Source of the DNA: DATJBF01 sp035515475
GTDB lineage: Bacteria > Verrucomicrobiota > Verrucomicrobiia > Palsa-1439
Length of the DNA stretch: 44,361 nucleotides
Assembly (NCBI GenBank): GCA_035515475.1
Contig: DATJBF010000040.1
Location: 1 to 44,361 of the forward strand
Direction of reading: 5' to 3'
Shown in pieces: positions 6,752-14,511 of the stretch. Below the pieces are notes generated by a model. That model made no database searches and was not told the origin of the DNA. It saw nothing but the letters and a program-made list of their open reading frames with translations. Each line of letters begins with the position of its first letter. Position 1 is the first letter of the stretch. Made by a program: the position numbers and the translations under genes.

Positions 6752-8311
6752 TCAACGGTTTGCCAGATGCCTCGCCTGACGCGGCGGCGCAAGGCGCGGT
6801 GACTGGCGATCTCGATCGAACAACGATACAACCCTGCTCCTGGCCAGACCCATTTCTTCGGTCAGATAGCGCGCCGCCAATTCCGTGAGCCGCGCCAGCG
6901 CGATGGCGTGCGTTTGTTTCGTCTCCGCGTACAACCAGTCGCTGAAGCTCATGAACGACCAGAACGGCGAGAGCGGCTGCGGCGCGGTGGGGCCACCGCG
7001 CCCTGCCAGATTCTGCCGTGGGGCCGTTGGTAGGGCGCCCTCGCCGAGCGCGGCGTCGTTTGCGCAAAGCCACCGCGTCACCCCGATCAAGTGGCCGCTG
7101 TTGGCGACCAAATCCCAGTACCGCGCAAACCGCCGCAGCCGTTGCATCGTGAAAAAATCGATGAGCTTCGTCTGCAAGATTTCGTAGGGCGGATGCGGAC
7201 TGTAGACCATTTGCCATTCTTGATCATGACGGCTGATCGGCGTTCCCCGCAGCCGCTTCAGCAAACCGACCTGAATCTCCTGCGGTCGCAGGGCGACCAG
7301 GCGATCGAAGCCGGCGGCAAAACTGTCGAGGTCTTCCCCCGGCAATCCGACGATCAAATCGGCGTGGACGTGAACGCCCGTCTCCGCGCGCAGCCAGCGC
7401 AGGTTCTCTTCGGCTTTGGCGTTGTCCTGCCGACGGCTGATCCGCTCCGCCACGCGTTCGTTGAACGTCTGGATGCCGACCTCGAACTGCAGGGCGCCGG
7501 GTGGGAACTTCCGGATGATGTGGCGGAGCGCTTCGGGCAGGCGGTCGGGAATCATTTCGAAGTGGACGAACAAGCCCGGCGTGTAGCGTTCCCAGAAGAA
7601 CTGCAGGATGGCGGAGCTGAATTTGACGTTCAGGTTGAACGTCCGGTCCACGAACTTGAACTGTCGCACCCCGCGATCCAGGAGCGACTGCATCGCTGCG
7701 AGAAACTTGTCGAGCGGCGCGTTGCGCACCGGCACGTCGAGCGACGACAGGCAGAACTCGCATTCGAAGGGGCATCCGCGCGACGCCTCGACGTAGATGA
7801 CGCGGTGCGCGACGTCTTCGGCGGTGTACAGATCGTAGGGGAGGACGAGCTGGTCAAACGTTGGTGGCGGAGCGGCGACAATCGTGGGACGAGAAGCGTG
7901 GAGCGTGGAGCGTGGAGCGGGTGATTGCAGAACGTCGCGGCACAGTTCCGCAAACGCCAGATCGCCCTCGCCGGTAATGACGAAATCGGCGTTGCGACAG
8001 ATTTGTTGTTGCTCGACCTCGTAGCTGACTTCTGGTCCGCCGATGACGACCACGAGATCGGGCCGCAGCCGTTTCAGGTCGGCGGCGAGTTGCGTCGATT
8101 CGGTGACGTTCCAGATGTAGACACCGAGGCCGACGATTTTCGGGTCATGGCCGAGGATGCGCTCGGCGATGTCGATGGGGCGCTGTCTGATATCGAACTC
8201 GAGGATTCTGGCGCGGGGCTGCAAGTCGCCGAGGTTGGCCATGAGATAGCGCAGCCCGAAGGCGCAATGCGCGTACTTGGCGTTCAGAGTTGTGAGAATA
8301 ATGTCGGACAT
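6752..8311 (-). CDS. B12-binding domain radical SAM protein (DUF4080 family)
   Basis: A 519-residue protein from ATG 8311 (MSDIILTTLNAKYAHC). The N-terminal third is a cobalamin-binding Rossmann-like domain (VGLGVYIWNVTESTQ, VVIGGPEVSYE, TGEGDLAF). The radical SAM domain has the CxxxCxxC cluster motif in SRGCPFECEFC (C180, C184, C187), followed by a DUF4080-type C-terminal region. Family knowledge: such enzymes use a 4Fe-4S cluster and S-adenosylmethionine, with cobalamin, often for methylation; the substrate is unknown. Two repeat-derived inserts are in frame: a 7-bp tandem repeat at about residues 131-140 and a palindromic element at about residues 423-444. The terminal 20 residues are Arg/Pro-rich and may also be read-through of non-family sequence. 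Confidence 0.88.
   Translation of the reverse strand: MSDIILTTLNAKYAHCAFGLRYLMANLGDLQPRARILEFDIRQRPIDIAERILGHDPKIVGLGVYIWNVTESTQLAADLKRLRPDLVVVIGGPEVSYEVEQQQICRNADFVITGEGDLAFAELCRDVLQSPAPRSTLHASRPTIVAAPPPTFDQLVLPYDLYTAEDVAHRVIYVEASRGCPFECEFCLSSLDVPVRNAPLDKFLAAMQSLLDRGVRQFKFVDRTFNLNVKFSSAILQFFWERYTPGLFVHFEMIPDRLPEALRHIIRKFPPGALQFEVGIQTFNERVAERISRRQDNAKAEENLRWLRAETGVHVHADLIVGLPGEDLDSFAAGFDRLVALRPQEIQVGLLKRLRGTPISRHDQEWQMVYSPHPPYEILQTKLIDFFTMQRLRRFARYWDLVANSGHLIGVTRWLCANDAALGEGALPTAPRQNLAGRGGPTAPQPLSPFWSFMSFSDWLYAETKQTHAIALARLTELAARYLTEEMGLARSRVVSLFDRDRQSPRLAPPRQARHLANR
6981..7045. repeat. Palindromic repeat inside the DUF4080 gene
   Basis: It starts with a perfect 10-bp inverted repeat GGCGCGGTGG / CCACCGCGCC and ends with GGTAGGGCGCCCTCGCC, which contains a GGGCGCCC palindrome. 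It is translated in frame as a Gly/Pro/Ala-rich stretch (GALPTAPRQNLAGRGGP) unlike the rest of the protein. Confidence 0.6.
7894..7919. repeat. 7-bp tandem repeat in the DUF4080 gene
   Basis: About three and a half copies of the heptamer GCGTGGA lie between the B12 domain and the radical SAM domain, encoding RSTLHASR. The unit is not a multiple of three, so loss or gain of one unit would shift the frame. Confidence 0.7.
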
Positions 8312-8440
8312 CGTCGAACCATCCGTTTTCAGCCGTCGGCGATCAGCCGCTGGACAGATTAGCCGAATGTTCGGGTCAACGCGAGGGAATCTACTGTCGA
8401 ATGACCTTGCCCCGGTTGCGGCCGGCAACTAGGATGCCGC

Positions 8441-8470
8441 GACCCGTCGTCCTTGGGGGGACGACGGGTC
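8441..8470 (+). promoter_or_regulatory. Perfect 12-bp hairpin immediately before the gtrA-like start codon
   Basis: GACCCGTCGTCC, loop TTGGGG, GGACGACGGGTC: 12 base pairs without mismatch, ending 4 nt before the ATG at 8475. The only purine-rich stretch that could serve as a ribosome-binding site (GGGGGG) lies in the loop and upper stem. It may restrain translation, or it may be another short palindromic repeat. Confidence 0.6.
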
Positions 8471-8474
8471 ACCG

Positions 8475-8969
8475 ATGCGCAATTTCCTGAGTCAGTTCAA
8501 AGGGCGCCAGCACGGGCCGCTGGTCCAATTCATCAAGTACGCCATTGCGGGTGGGATCGCCACGGTGGTGCATGTCAGCCTGTTTTATTTCTGCGCCCTC
8601 AAGCTTCTGCCGGCGCTAAACCAGAGCGACGTGTTGGCCGGCTTGTTGCACCTGCGCGTTGTGGAGATATCGGACGTCATCCGAGCCCGCAATTCGGTCA
8701 TTGACAACTTGATTGCGTTCCTGTTCTCCAATCTGACGGCCTACTTGATCAACATTGCCTGGGTGTTCGAGTCCGGCCGGCACCATCGCGTGGTGGAAAT
8801 CGGGTTCTTTTATTTCGTATCCGGTATCAGCACGTTCATCGGGAGCGCGCTGATGGGTTTTCTCATCGCTCAATTCGGGATGACCACGACGGTAGCGTTC
8901 GCCGCCAACGGGCTCACGTCCTTGCTGATCAACTTCGTGCTGCGGAAGTACATGATCTTTAAGAGGTAG
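8475..8969 (+). CDS. GtrA-like family membrane protein
   Basis: A 164-residue protein with four predicted membrane helices. The start QFIKYAIAGGIATVVHVSLFY and the end NFVLRKYMIFKR are the typical first and last segments of GtrA-like proteins (Pfam GtrA). The loop between helices 1 and 2 is longer than usual (about residues 46-75). Family knowledge: GtrA-like proteins are proposed to help move polyprenyl-linked sugars across the membrane or to act with surface glycosyltransferases. No glycosyltransferase is adjacent here. The start codon sits directly after a strong hairpin. Confidence 0.88.
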   Translation: MRNFLSQFKGRQHGPLVQFIKYAIAGGIATVVHVSLFYFCALKLLPALNQSDVLAGLLHLRVVEISDVIRARNSVIDNLIAFLFSNLTAYLINIAWVFESGRHHRVVEIGFFYFVSGISTFIGSALMGFLIAQFGMTTTVAFAANGLTSLLINFVLRKYMIFKR

Positions 8970-9039
8970 CCGGGAGATGTGAAGGCGCTTCCTTTCCGCA
9001 CCGGGGGCTGCTAGACTTTCGACTATCCCCGAGGCTTTT

Positions 9040-10851
9040 GTGAACAGTCAATTGATCATTACGTTTGCCATCCTGATCGTGGCGATCGTCCTGTTCCTGC
9101 GCGAACGGTTGTCGGCCGATCTGGTGGCGTTGATGGTGGTGGCTGCGCTCGGGCTCTCCGGCGTGCTGACGTCGCAAGAAGCGTTTTCGGGGTTCAATCG
9201 CTCGGCGATTATCATCATCGCGTCGATTCTGGTGTTGGCGGACGGCGTCGAACGCACCGGCGTCAGCGAACAGGTGGGCAATTGGCTGCAGCGGGTGGCC
9301 CGCCGGAGCGAGGCGCGCCTGATCGTCACGACGATGGTGGCGTCGGCCTTTCTCTCGCTGTTCATGAACAACATTGCGGCGGCGTCGGTGCTGTTGCCGG
9401 CCGTGATGTCGGCGGGCCGCAAGTCGGGAGTGGATCGCTCCCGGCTGCTGATGCCGCTGGCGTTCGGGACGTTGCTGGGCGGGATGGCGACGCTGTTGAC
9501 GACGACCAACATCGTGACCAGCACGTTGTTGCGCGATCACGGACTGAAGGGGTTCGGAATGCTGGATTTCGCGGGTGTCGGGTTCCCCCTGGCCATTGTG
9601 GGCATCGCGTACATGGCGGTCTGGGGACGCCGACTGTTGCCGAAAGCAGGCAATCAATCACCGGACCCGGCCGCACAGCGGCTACGGGACGTCACCGAGG
9701 TGTATGGCCTTGAGGGATACCTGTTTCGCGCACAGATTCCCGCGGGGTCGCCGCTCGTCGGCAAGCGGATTGGTGAGAGCGGGTTCCTCGAAACCTATGG
9801 CGTCCTGGTTGTCGGGCTGGAGCGCGACGGTGAAACCACCTTGTCACCCGGGCTCGACACGCAATTCCGCGAGAACGACGTCTTGGTGCTGGCGGGCGAG
9901 ATGGAAGAGTTGTTGATTCGCGACGCGGGCCAACACCTGGAGGTCCAGCCGCTCACGAAGTGGCAACGCCATGATTTGGAATCGGAGACGGTGGGCTTGG
10001 CGGAGGTGATGTTGTCGCCCCGGTCGCGGTTGATCGGGCAAACGCTGCGCAGCGCGCATTTCCGCGAGAAATACGGCATGACGGCGCTGGCCATCTGGCG
10101 CGCGAAAGGGCCGGCGTACGTCGGCCTGCAGAAGCTGCCGCTGGAGTTCGGCGATGCCCTGCTGCTGTTGGGACCGCGGTCGCGCATGGCGATGCTGCGA
10201 AGCGATCCGGACCTGATTCTGTTGACGGGCGAGCAATACCCTGCGCCGGTTCGGGGGAAGGGCTGGTTGGCGTTGAGCATTTTTGCGGGGTCGCTCGCGC
10301 TGGCGACATGGGGACCGTGGCCGGTTGCGGAGGTCATGATGGGCGGCGCGTTGCTGATGGTATTGCTGCGCGTGTTAACGATGGAGCATGCCTATCAAGC
10401 GATCGAGTGGCGGCTGATCTTCCTGGTCGCCGGGATGTTGCCGCTGGGAATTGCCATGACGAAGACAGGGGCCGCGTCCGTGCTGGCCGACTGGATGGTG
10501 AAATTGTTGGGAGCAGCCGGGCCGTTGGTGGTGTTGGCCGGGCTGATTGTATTGACCGTGCTGCTGGCGCAAGCGGTGAAAGGGGCCGCGGTAGCAACGA
10601 TCATGGTTCCCATTGCCGTTCAAACGGCGCACCAGATTGGGGCAGAACCGCGGGCCTTGGCGATGGGAGTTGCATTGGCGACATCGATGGCGTTCATTAC
10701 GCCCCTTGGTCATCCCGTCAATATCCTGGTCATGGGCGAAGGCGGCTATCAGTTTCGCGATTTTCTGAAGGTTGGACTGCCTCTGACTCTGCTCTTGCTG
10801 GTCGTGGTGTTGGTGGTGCTGCCGCTCATCTGGCCTCTTACCGTGCGGTAA
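9040..10851 (+). CDS. DASS/SLC13-type anion permease with two RCK_C (TrkA-C) domains
   Basis: A 603-residue protein starting with GTG at 9040 (MNSQLIITFAILIVAIVLFLRERL). Layout: about five N-terminal membrane helices with the NNIAAASVLLPAVMS motif, two cytosolic RCK_C domains (about residues 225-300 and 320-395), then C-terminal helices with ATSMAFITPLGHPVNILVMG, the second conserved Asn-containing hairpin of the ion-transporter superfamily. This order is standard for bacterial SLC13/DASS-like sodium-coupled anion carriers (sulfate, phosphate or dicarboxylate). The RCK_C domains usually bind a regulatory ligand. The transported anion cannot be told. It is transcribed alone; an imperfect short palindrome (CTTACC gtgc GGTAAG) spans its stop. 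Confidence 0.9.
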   Translation: MNSQLIITFAILIVAIVLFLRERLSADLVALMVVAALGLSGVLTSQEAFSGFNRSAIIIIASILVLADGVERTGVSEQVGNWLQRVARRSEARLIVTTMVASAFLSLFMNNIAAASVLLPAVMSAGRKSGVDRSRLLMPLAFGTLLGGMATLLTTTNIVTSTLLRDHGLKGFGMLDFAGVGFPLAIVGIAYMAVWGRRLLPKAGNQSPDPAAQRLRDVTEVYGLEGYLFRAQIPAGSPLVGKRIGESGFLETYGVLVVGLERDGETTLSPGLDTQFRENDVLVLAGEMEELLIRDAGQHLEVQPLTKWQRHDLESETVGLAEVMLSPRSRLIGQTLRSAHFREKYGMTALAIWRAKGPAYVGLQKLPLEFGDALLLLGPRSRMAMLRSDPDLILLTGEQYPAPVRGKGWLALSIFAGSLALATWGPWPVAEVMMGGALLMVLLRVLTMEHAYQAIEWRLIFLVAGMLPLGIAMTKTGAASVLADWMVKLLGAAGPLVVLAGLIVLTVLLAQAVKGAAVATIMVPIAVQTAHQIGAEPRALAMGVALATSMAFITPLGHPVNILVMGEGGYQFRDFLKVGLPLTLLLLVVVLVVLPLIWPLTVR

Positions 10852-10992
10852 GGGTGCTTCTGCGGAATCGCGCGTGCCAGCAAGCGGCTCCATGCTTGCG
10901 AATCCGGTTCGGGTGCGTGATAATGCTAGACAAAACAAACTCATTGGCTGCAAATGTTGGTTTTGAACCGACGATACGGAGGCCGCATACTT

Positions 10993-11949
10993 ATGAAAGT
11001 CAGAAGCTGGGGATGCATTACGTTGGCGTGGGTGTTGGGAGCTACGGCGACGGTCAACGTCGGTGCTTGGGACGGGACCGGGCACATGCTGATCGCGCAG
11101 ATCGCGCGCAACCGTCTCAACGGCAAGGCCCGGGCTCGGGTGGACGCGTTGGCTTCGGAGCTCGACAACAACGGCGTGCCGTACAACGGTGTGACCGTCG
11201 CGTGCTGGCCTGATGACATCAAGGATCGGAACTCCAAGTCGCCGTTTCAGGGGGAGTTCAAACCGTGGCATTACATCGACATCGGTTGTTCACCGACCGA
11301 TCCCGATGTTCTCGGGCATCCCCCCGCATTGACCCGGACGAGTGGCGACGTCGTCACGGCGTTGACTCATTGCGTTGACCTGATCAAGGAACACAAGACC
11401 GACGCGTTGGTGCCGAACGAAGCGGTGGCGTTGGCGCTGGTCATGCACTTTGTGGGCGACATTCACCAGCCGTTGCACACCACGGCGCGGTACAATCCCC
11501 ATCCGAAACCGGGCGATAAGTACAAAGACGACGCCGGCGGCAACGGGGTGAGCGTGGCGAACCTTGGCGACACTCCGTGGTCGAAGAATCTCCACACATT
11601 TTGGGACGAGGCGTATCGGCGGTTCTACGAGAATGGCGTTGTCAAAGCCAGTCCGCCACTGAGTGAGGCGACGGCGCTGGGTAGTCCTGAGATGAAAGAA
11701 TGGATGGGGCGGCTGACGTCCGACGCGCCCGTCAAACCCGATTTGCCGTTTGACGCGAAGAAGTGGGCGTTGGAATCGCACGAGATTGCCTGTACGCAAG
11801 TTTACGGCACGTTGGGAGAACCGTACGGGGCCCGGGACATCACGCTGTCGGAGAAATACGTTACCGAATCGACCCGCACGGCCCGGCGGCAAATTGTCCT
11901 GGCCGGCTATCGCCTCGGCGAGTTGTTGAACGAGCTCTACGGGAAGTAA
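10993..11949 (+). CDS. Secreted S1/P1 nuclease
   Basis: A 318-residue protein from ATG 10993. It has a signal peptide whose cleavage after VGA would leave W26 as the mature N-terminus, which is essential in this family because the N-terminal Trp and His6 (here H31) bind zinc. Other zinc ligands are visible: Asp in CWPDDIK, His in PWHYIDI, His/Asp/His in MHFVGDIHQPLH, and His/Asp in NLHTFWDEA. Family knowledge: trinuclear-zinc phosphodiesterase degrading single-stranded DNA and RNA, with 3'-nucleotidase activity, probably for nucleic acid scavenging outside the cytoplasm. Length is normal. Confidence 0.93.
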   Translation: MKVRSWGCITLAWVLGATATVNVGAWDGTGHMLIAQIARNRLNGKARARVDALASELDNNGVPYNGVTVACWPDDIKDRNSKSPFQGEFKPWHYIDIGCSPTDPDVLGHPPALTRTSGDVVTALTHCVDLIKEHKTDALVPNEAVALALVMHFVGDIHQPLHTTARYNPHPKPGDKYKDDAGGNGVSVANLGDTPWSKNLHTFWDEAYRRFYENGVVKASPPLSEATALGSPEMKEWMGRLTSDAPVKPDLPFDAKKWALESHEIACTQVYGTLGEPYGARDITLSEKYVTESTRTARRQIVLAGYRLGELLNELYGK

Positions 11950-12171
11950 TTCAGACCGCGTGCGGCCAGTCGCGACCGCGCGCCGGCCCGCGCAGGGTTC
12001 GGGTGGCAACGCAGCGACTGGTCCGTTGCCCCGGCAGCCAACGCGACCGTAACCGGGTCGTCTACGGCTGCGTCTTGCGCCCGGGCAACGCGGGACAATC
12101 CCTACCGAAAACTCGTTTCTCGACAAGCGGGGATCCGGACTTCATTATCATCTGCGGGGGGTACCCGGCTG

Positions 12172-12200
12172 TTGAACTTGACTTCGTCAGTAGGTATCTT
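12172..12200 (+). promoter_or_regulatory. Candidate sigma70-type promoter for the secreted protein at 12227
   Basis: TTGAAC, a 17-nt spacer, then TATCTT. A start of transcription near 12207 would leave about 20 nt of leader before the ATG at 12227. The rest of the 277-nt gap after the nuclease gene shows no open frame or repeat that I can identify. Confidence 0.35.
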
Positions 12201-12226
12201 TAGGAGAGAGTGAGAGTTCCGACTAC

Positions 12227-12796
12227 ATGAGAACAACTTATCTTGCGTTCGCGGCTGCCGCGACAGCGCTGGTGAGCGTTCCGCTACAGGCTGGTGTTCG
12301 GGTAAGCTCGGGCGAGGTGAAGGAGAAGCTGGTCGTGCTTCGAGTGTCAGAGTACAAGTATGTCACCGCGTCTGCTCCCGGTCTTCTCGACCTCAGCGGG
12401 ACGAAAATCGGCTCCAAGCAGAGGTTTACGCTCATCGATCTGAACGGGCGCAATTTCGAGGACGGCGACGACGTTAGGATCCGCTACACCCCGAACAAGG
12501 AGGGCAAACCGGATCCCTCGAAGGCGAGTTATTGGCGGGAGGGCAAGGAAGGCGTCACGCGGGCCCATGAGGACGGTGTGTTCACAATCAAGCGGGTGGG
12601 CACGCGGTACGCGTTCCGGGCGCCGAGTGGCAAGTTCGTTACCGGAACCGAGGTCGGAGGCGCGCTCGCCGTATCGGCCAAACAGGACGACGCCTTGCTC
12701 ATGGAGGTAATCGATCTTTCACCCGATGGGCAACCCATCACCCCTGCTCCCGCAAAAGAGCCCCCGACGGCACCGGGGAACTCGGCCGGCGAGTGA
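12227..12796 (+). CDS. Secreted protein of unknown function, possibly a beta-trefoil fold
   Basis: A 189-residue protein with an Ala-rich signal peptide (MRTTYLAFAAAATALVSVPLQAG). The mature part contains two stretches that resemble fascin/actin-crosslinking-type beta-trefoil repeats: SEYKYVTASAPGLLDLSG...QRFTLIDL and RYAFRAPSGKFVTGTEVGGALAVSA (pattern: aromatic, K-Y/F-V-T, G-G, L-x-A/V). The C-terminus is Pro/Ala-rich and disordered. The fold assignment is my inference from pattern only. It ends 17 nt from the stop of the convergent pectate lyase gene. Confidence 0.75.
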   Translation: MRTTYLAFAAAATALVSVPLQAGVRVSSGEVKEKLVVLRVSEYKYVTASAPGLLDLSGTKIGSKQRFTLIDLNGRNFEDGDDVRIRYTPNKEGKPDPSKASYWREGKEGVTRAHEDGVFTIKRVGTRYAFRAPSGKFVTGTEVGGALAVSAKQDDALLMEVIDLSPDGQPITPAPAKEPPTAPGNSAGE

Positions 12797-12813
12797 TTGC
12801 CGCGTCGGGTGGA

Positions 12814-14502
12814 TTACCAGGCAACTGTCTCGAATGCGCCGAGGTCGGGCGCCGAACCGGAGAACGGCGCGCCCAAATCAGCCCCCTTATCTACCAATCG
12901 GCCACCCGGCACGGGACGGAGGAACGGCGTCTCCGGCAAACCGCCGTCGTCTCGCCGCGGGGCAACCGCAAATGAGGTGTCCACACTCAACAGGTCATTG
13001 GTGCTGGCGGCAGGCGATACGACCTGCCAACTGTTGCTGATCAGAATCGAGTCCGCGCGAAAGGCGTCGGCGATGCCGCCCGCGATGGAGAGATTGTTGC
13101 GCACGAGGTGCGGGGTCGTGTTGGTGCCGTGATTCAAGCTGAAATTCCGGGCACCGTTCGCCCAAGCTGTGTTCTGGTCCAGCGTCAGACCGGCCGCATT
13201 ATTGTTCTGGTCGAAGCCGGTTTGAACGTTGCCGAAGGATACGCAGCCAACCACCACATGAGCGCCAGGGTAATAGTTGCCGCCAAGTTTAAAGCCGTTG
13301 CCGTCGCCGTTGAAGTTCGTGCCGGCCCCCCAAAAATCGATCCCATTGCGCCACGACCAACAGTTCTCGATCACGACGGTGTTGGTCGCCTGCCACAGGT
13401 CCCAGCCGTCGTCGCAGTTTTCCCAGGACCGGCATCCGTGAAACACGTTCCACTGGCCAATGTGGGACGGAGGCGAATCTTTTGCGGCGAATCCGTCCGC
13501 ATCTTCATAGTTGTCCGGGTCGTGATTGCGGTAGGAATCGCAATTCAGAATGAGGTTGGAACTGCCGGAGGGACTGATCTGGATCCCGGAATCACGACAG
13601 TCGTGAACGACGCATTGTTCGACGACATTCGAATTACCCGAAATATGGAAGCCGTTGTGACCGGCGCCCGCGATCTCGAGTCCGCGAATTTGCCACCAAC
13701 TGGCTTGAAGTTTCACGCCGTCGTTGCTGGACGTGAAAGTCTGGCTGGAAAAGTCCAAGACGGGGTACTCGCCGGGATAGGCGCACAAGCGGATGGGATT
13801 GGACGCCGTGCCGTTGTGGCTGGTGCCAATCGTCAACACGGCGTTCGTCGCATAGGTTCCGCCGCGAACGTAGATGAGGTTGCCGGCGCTGGAAACACTC
13901 ACGGCCTTGTGTACCGAGCGGAACGGGACATTGGTAGCGGTCCCAGACGCGCTGTCGCTGCCGTTGGTGGCCACGTAGTAGTTCGCCATCTCCGGGCCGG
14001 CATCGAACAACTTGATGACGCCGCGGACAAAGAAGATGTTCGTGTCGGGCATCCAAGTCGTGAATAATTCCCTGACCGAGTTGGTCGGGTCATCCGCCAA
14101 CGAATTGGTCAGCGTCCGCAACCACCACGGCCGGATCCAATGCGTAAGATCGGCCGTAGCATCCAGATCGATCTGGACGCCGGGCCTGTGTCCGGCGCGC
14201 TCAAAGATCTCGACCCTGAAGACGCCGTTTGACTCGGGAGGCAGAGGCCGGATTGCGCCGCCGATGCTGTCCGAGTGGAGCGGGTCCGTGCCGAAGGCGT
14301 ACTCCGCAAGGTTCGGCGTGCCGTCAGAATCCGGATCGTCCGTCGGCCCACTCTGGGACGGGACCGAGCTCAGGTGGTTCGTGGCCCAATCGTTGTAGAA
14401 TTCCGCGCCATACAGCCGTGTAGTGGCGAGGGAAACAACCAGAGCGGCACTGACTGCGGCCAGCCGCGTCGCGGCAACCTCATCGAAGAACTGGGTGGTC
14501 AC
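12814..14502 (-). CDS. Secreted PL9-type pectate lyase, copy 2
   Basis: A 562-residue protein with a GTG start 9 nt after the stop of the upstream paralogue and GGGGG as ribosome-binding site. Order: signal peptide (to about residue 32), a thrombospondin-3-like calcium loop DDPDSDGTPNLAEYAFGTDP, a small beta domain, then a right-handed parallel beta-helix from ANYYVATNGSDSASG onward. Key PL9 residues are visible: ADGFAAK and CDDGWDLW (the Asp cluster D-D-x-x-D that binds calcium) and GNGFKLGG (the catalytic Lys). Family knowledge: PL9 enzymes cleave polygalacturonate by calcium-assisted beta-elimination. Probably co-transcribed with its paralogue. Confidence 0.85.
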   Translation of the reverse strand: MTTQFFDEVAATRLAAVSAALVVSLATTRLYGAEFYNDWATNHLSSVPSQSGPTDDPDSDGTPNLAEYAFGTDPLHSDSIGGAIRPLPPESNGVFRVEIFERAGHRPGVQIDLDATADLTHWIRPWWLRTLTNSLADDPTNSVRELFTTWMPDTNIFFVRGVIKLFDAGPEMANYYVATNGSDSASGTATNVPFRSVHKAVSVSSAGNLIYVRGGTYATNAVLTIGTSHNGTASNPIRLCAYPGEYPVLDFSSQTFTSSNDGVKLQASWWQIRGLEIAGAGHNGFHISGNSNVVEQCVVHDCRDSGIQISPSGSSNLILNCDSYRNHDPDNYEDADGFAAKDSPPSHIGQWNVFHGCRSWENCDDGWDLWQATNTVVIENCWSWRNGIDFWGAGTNFNGDGNGFKLGGNYYPGAHVVVGCVSFGNVQTGFDQNNNAAGLTLDQNTAWANGARNFSLNHGTNTTPHLVRNNLSIAGGIADAFRADSILISNSWQVVSPAASTNDLLSVDTSFAVAPRRDDGGLPETPFLRPVPGGRLVDKGADLGAPFSGSAPDLGAFETVAW

Positions 14503-14511
14503 GACGCCCCC

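Noticed and set aside
10837..10852. CTTACC gtgc GGTAAG palindrome at the stop of the DASS transporter as a terminator
   Set aside because: Only 6 bp of stem and no T-run; not enough to call.
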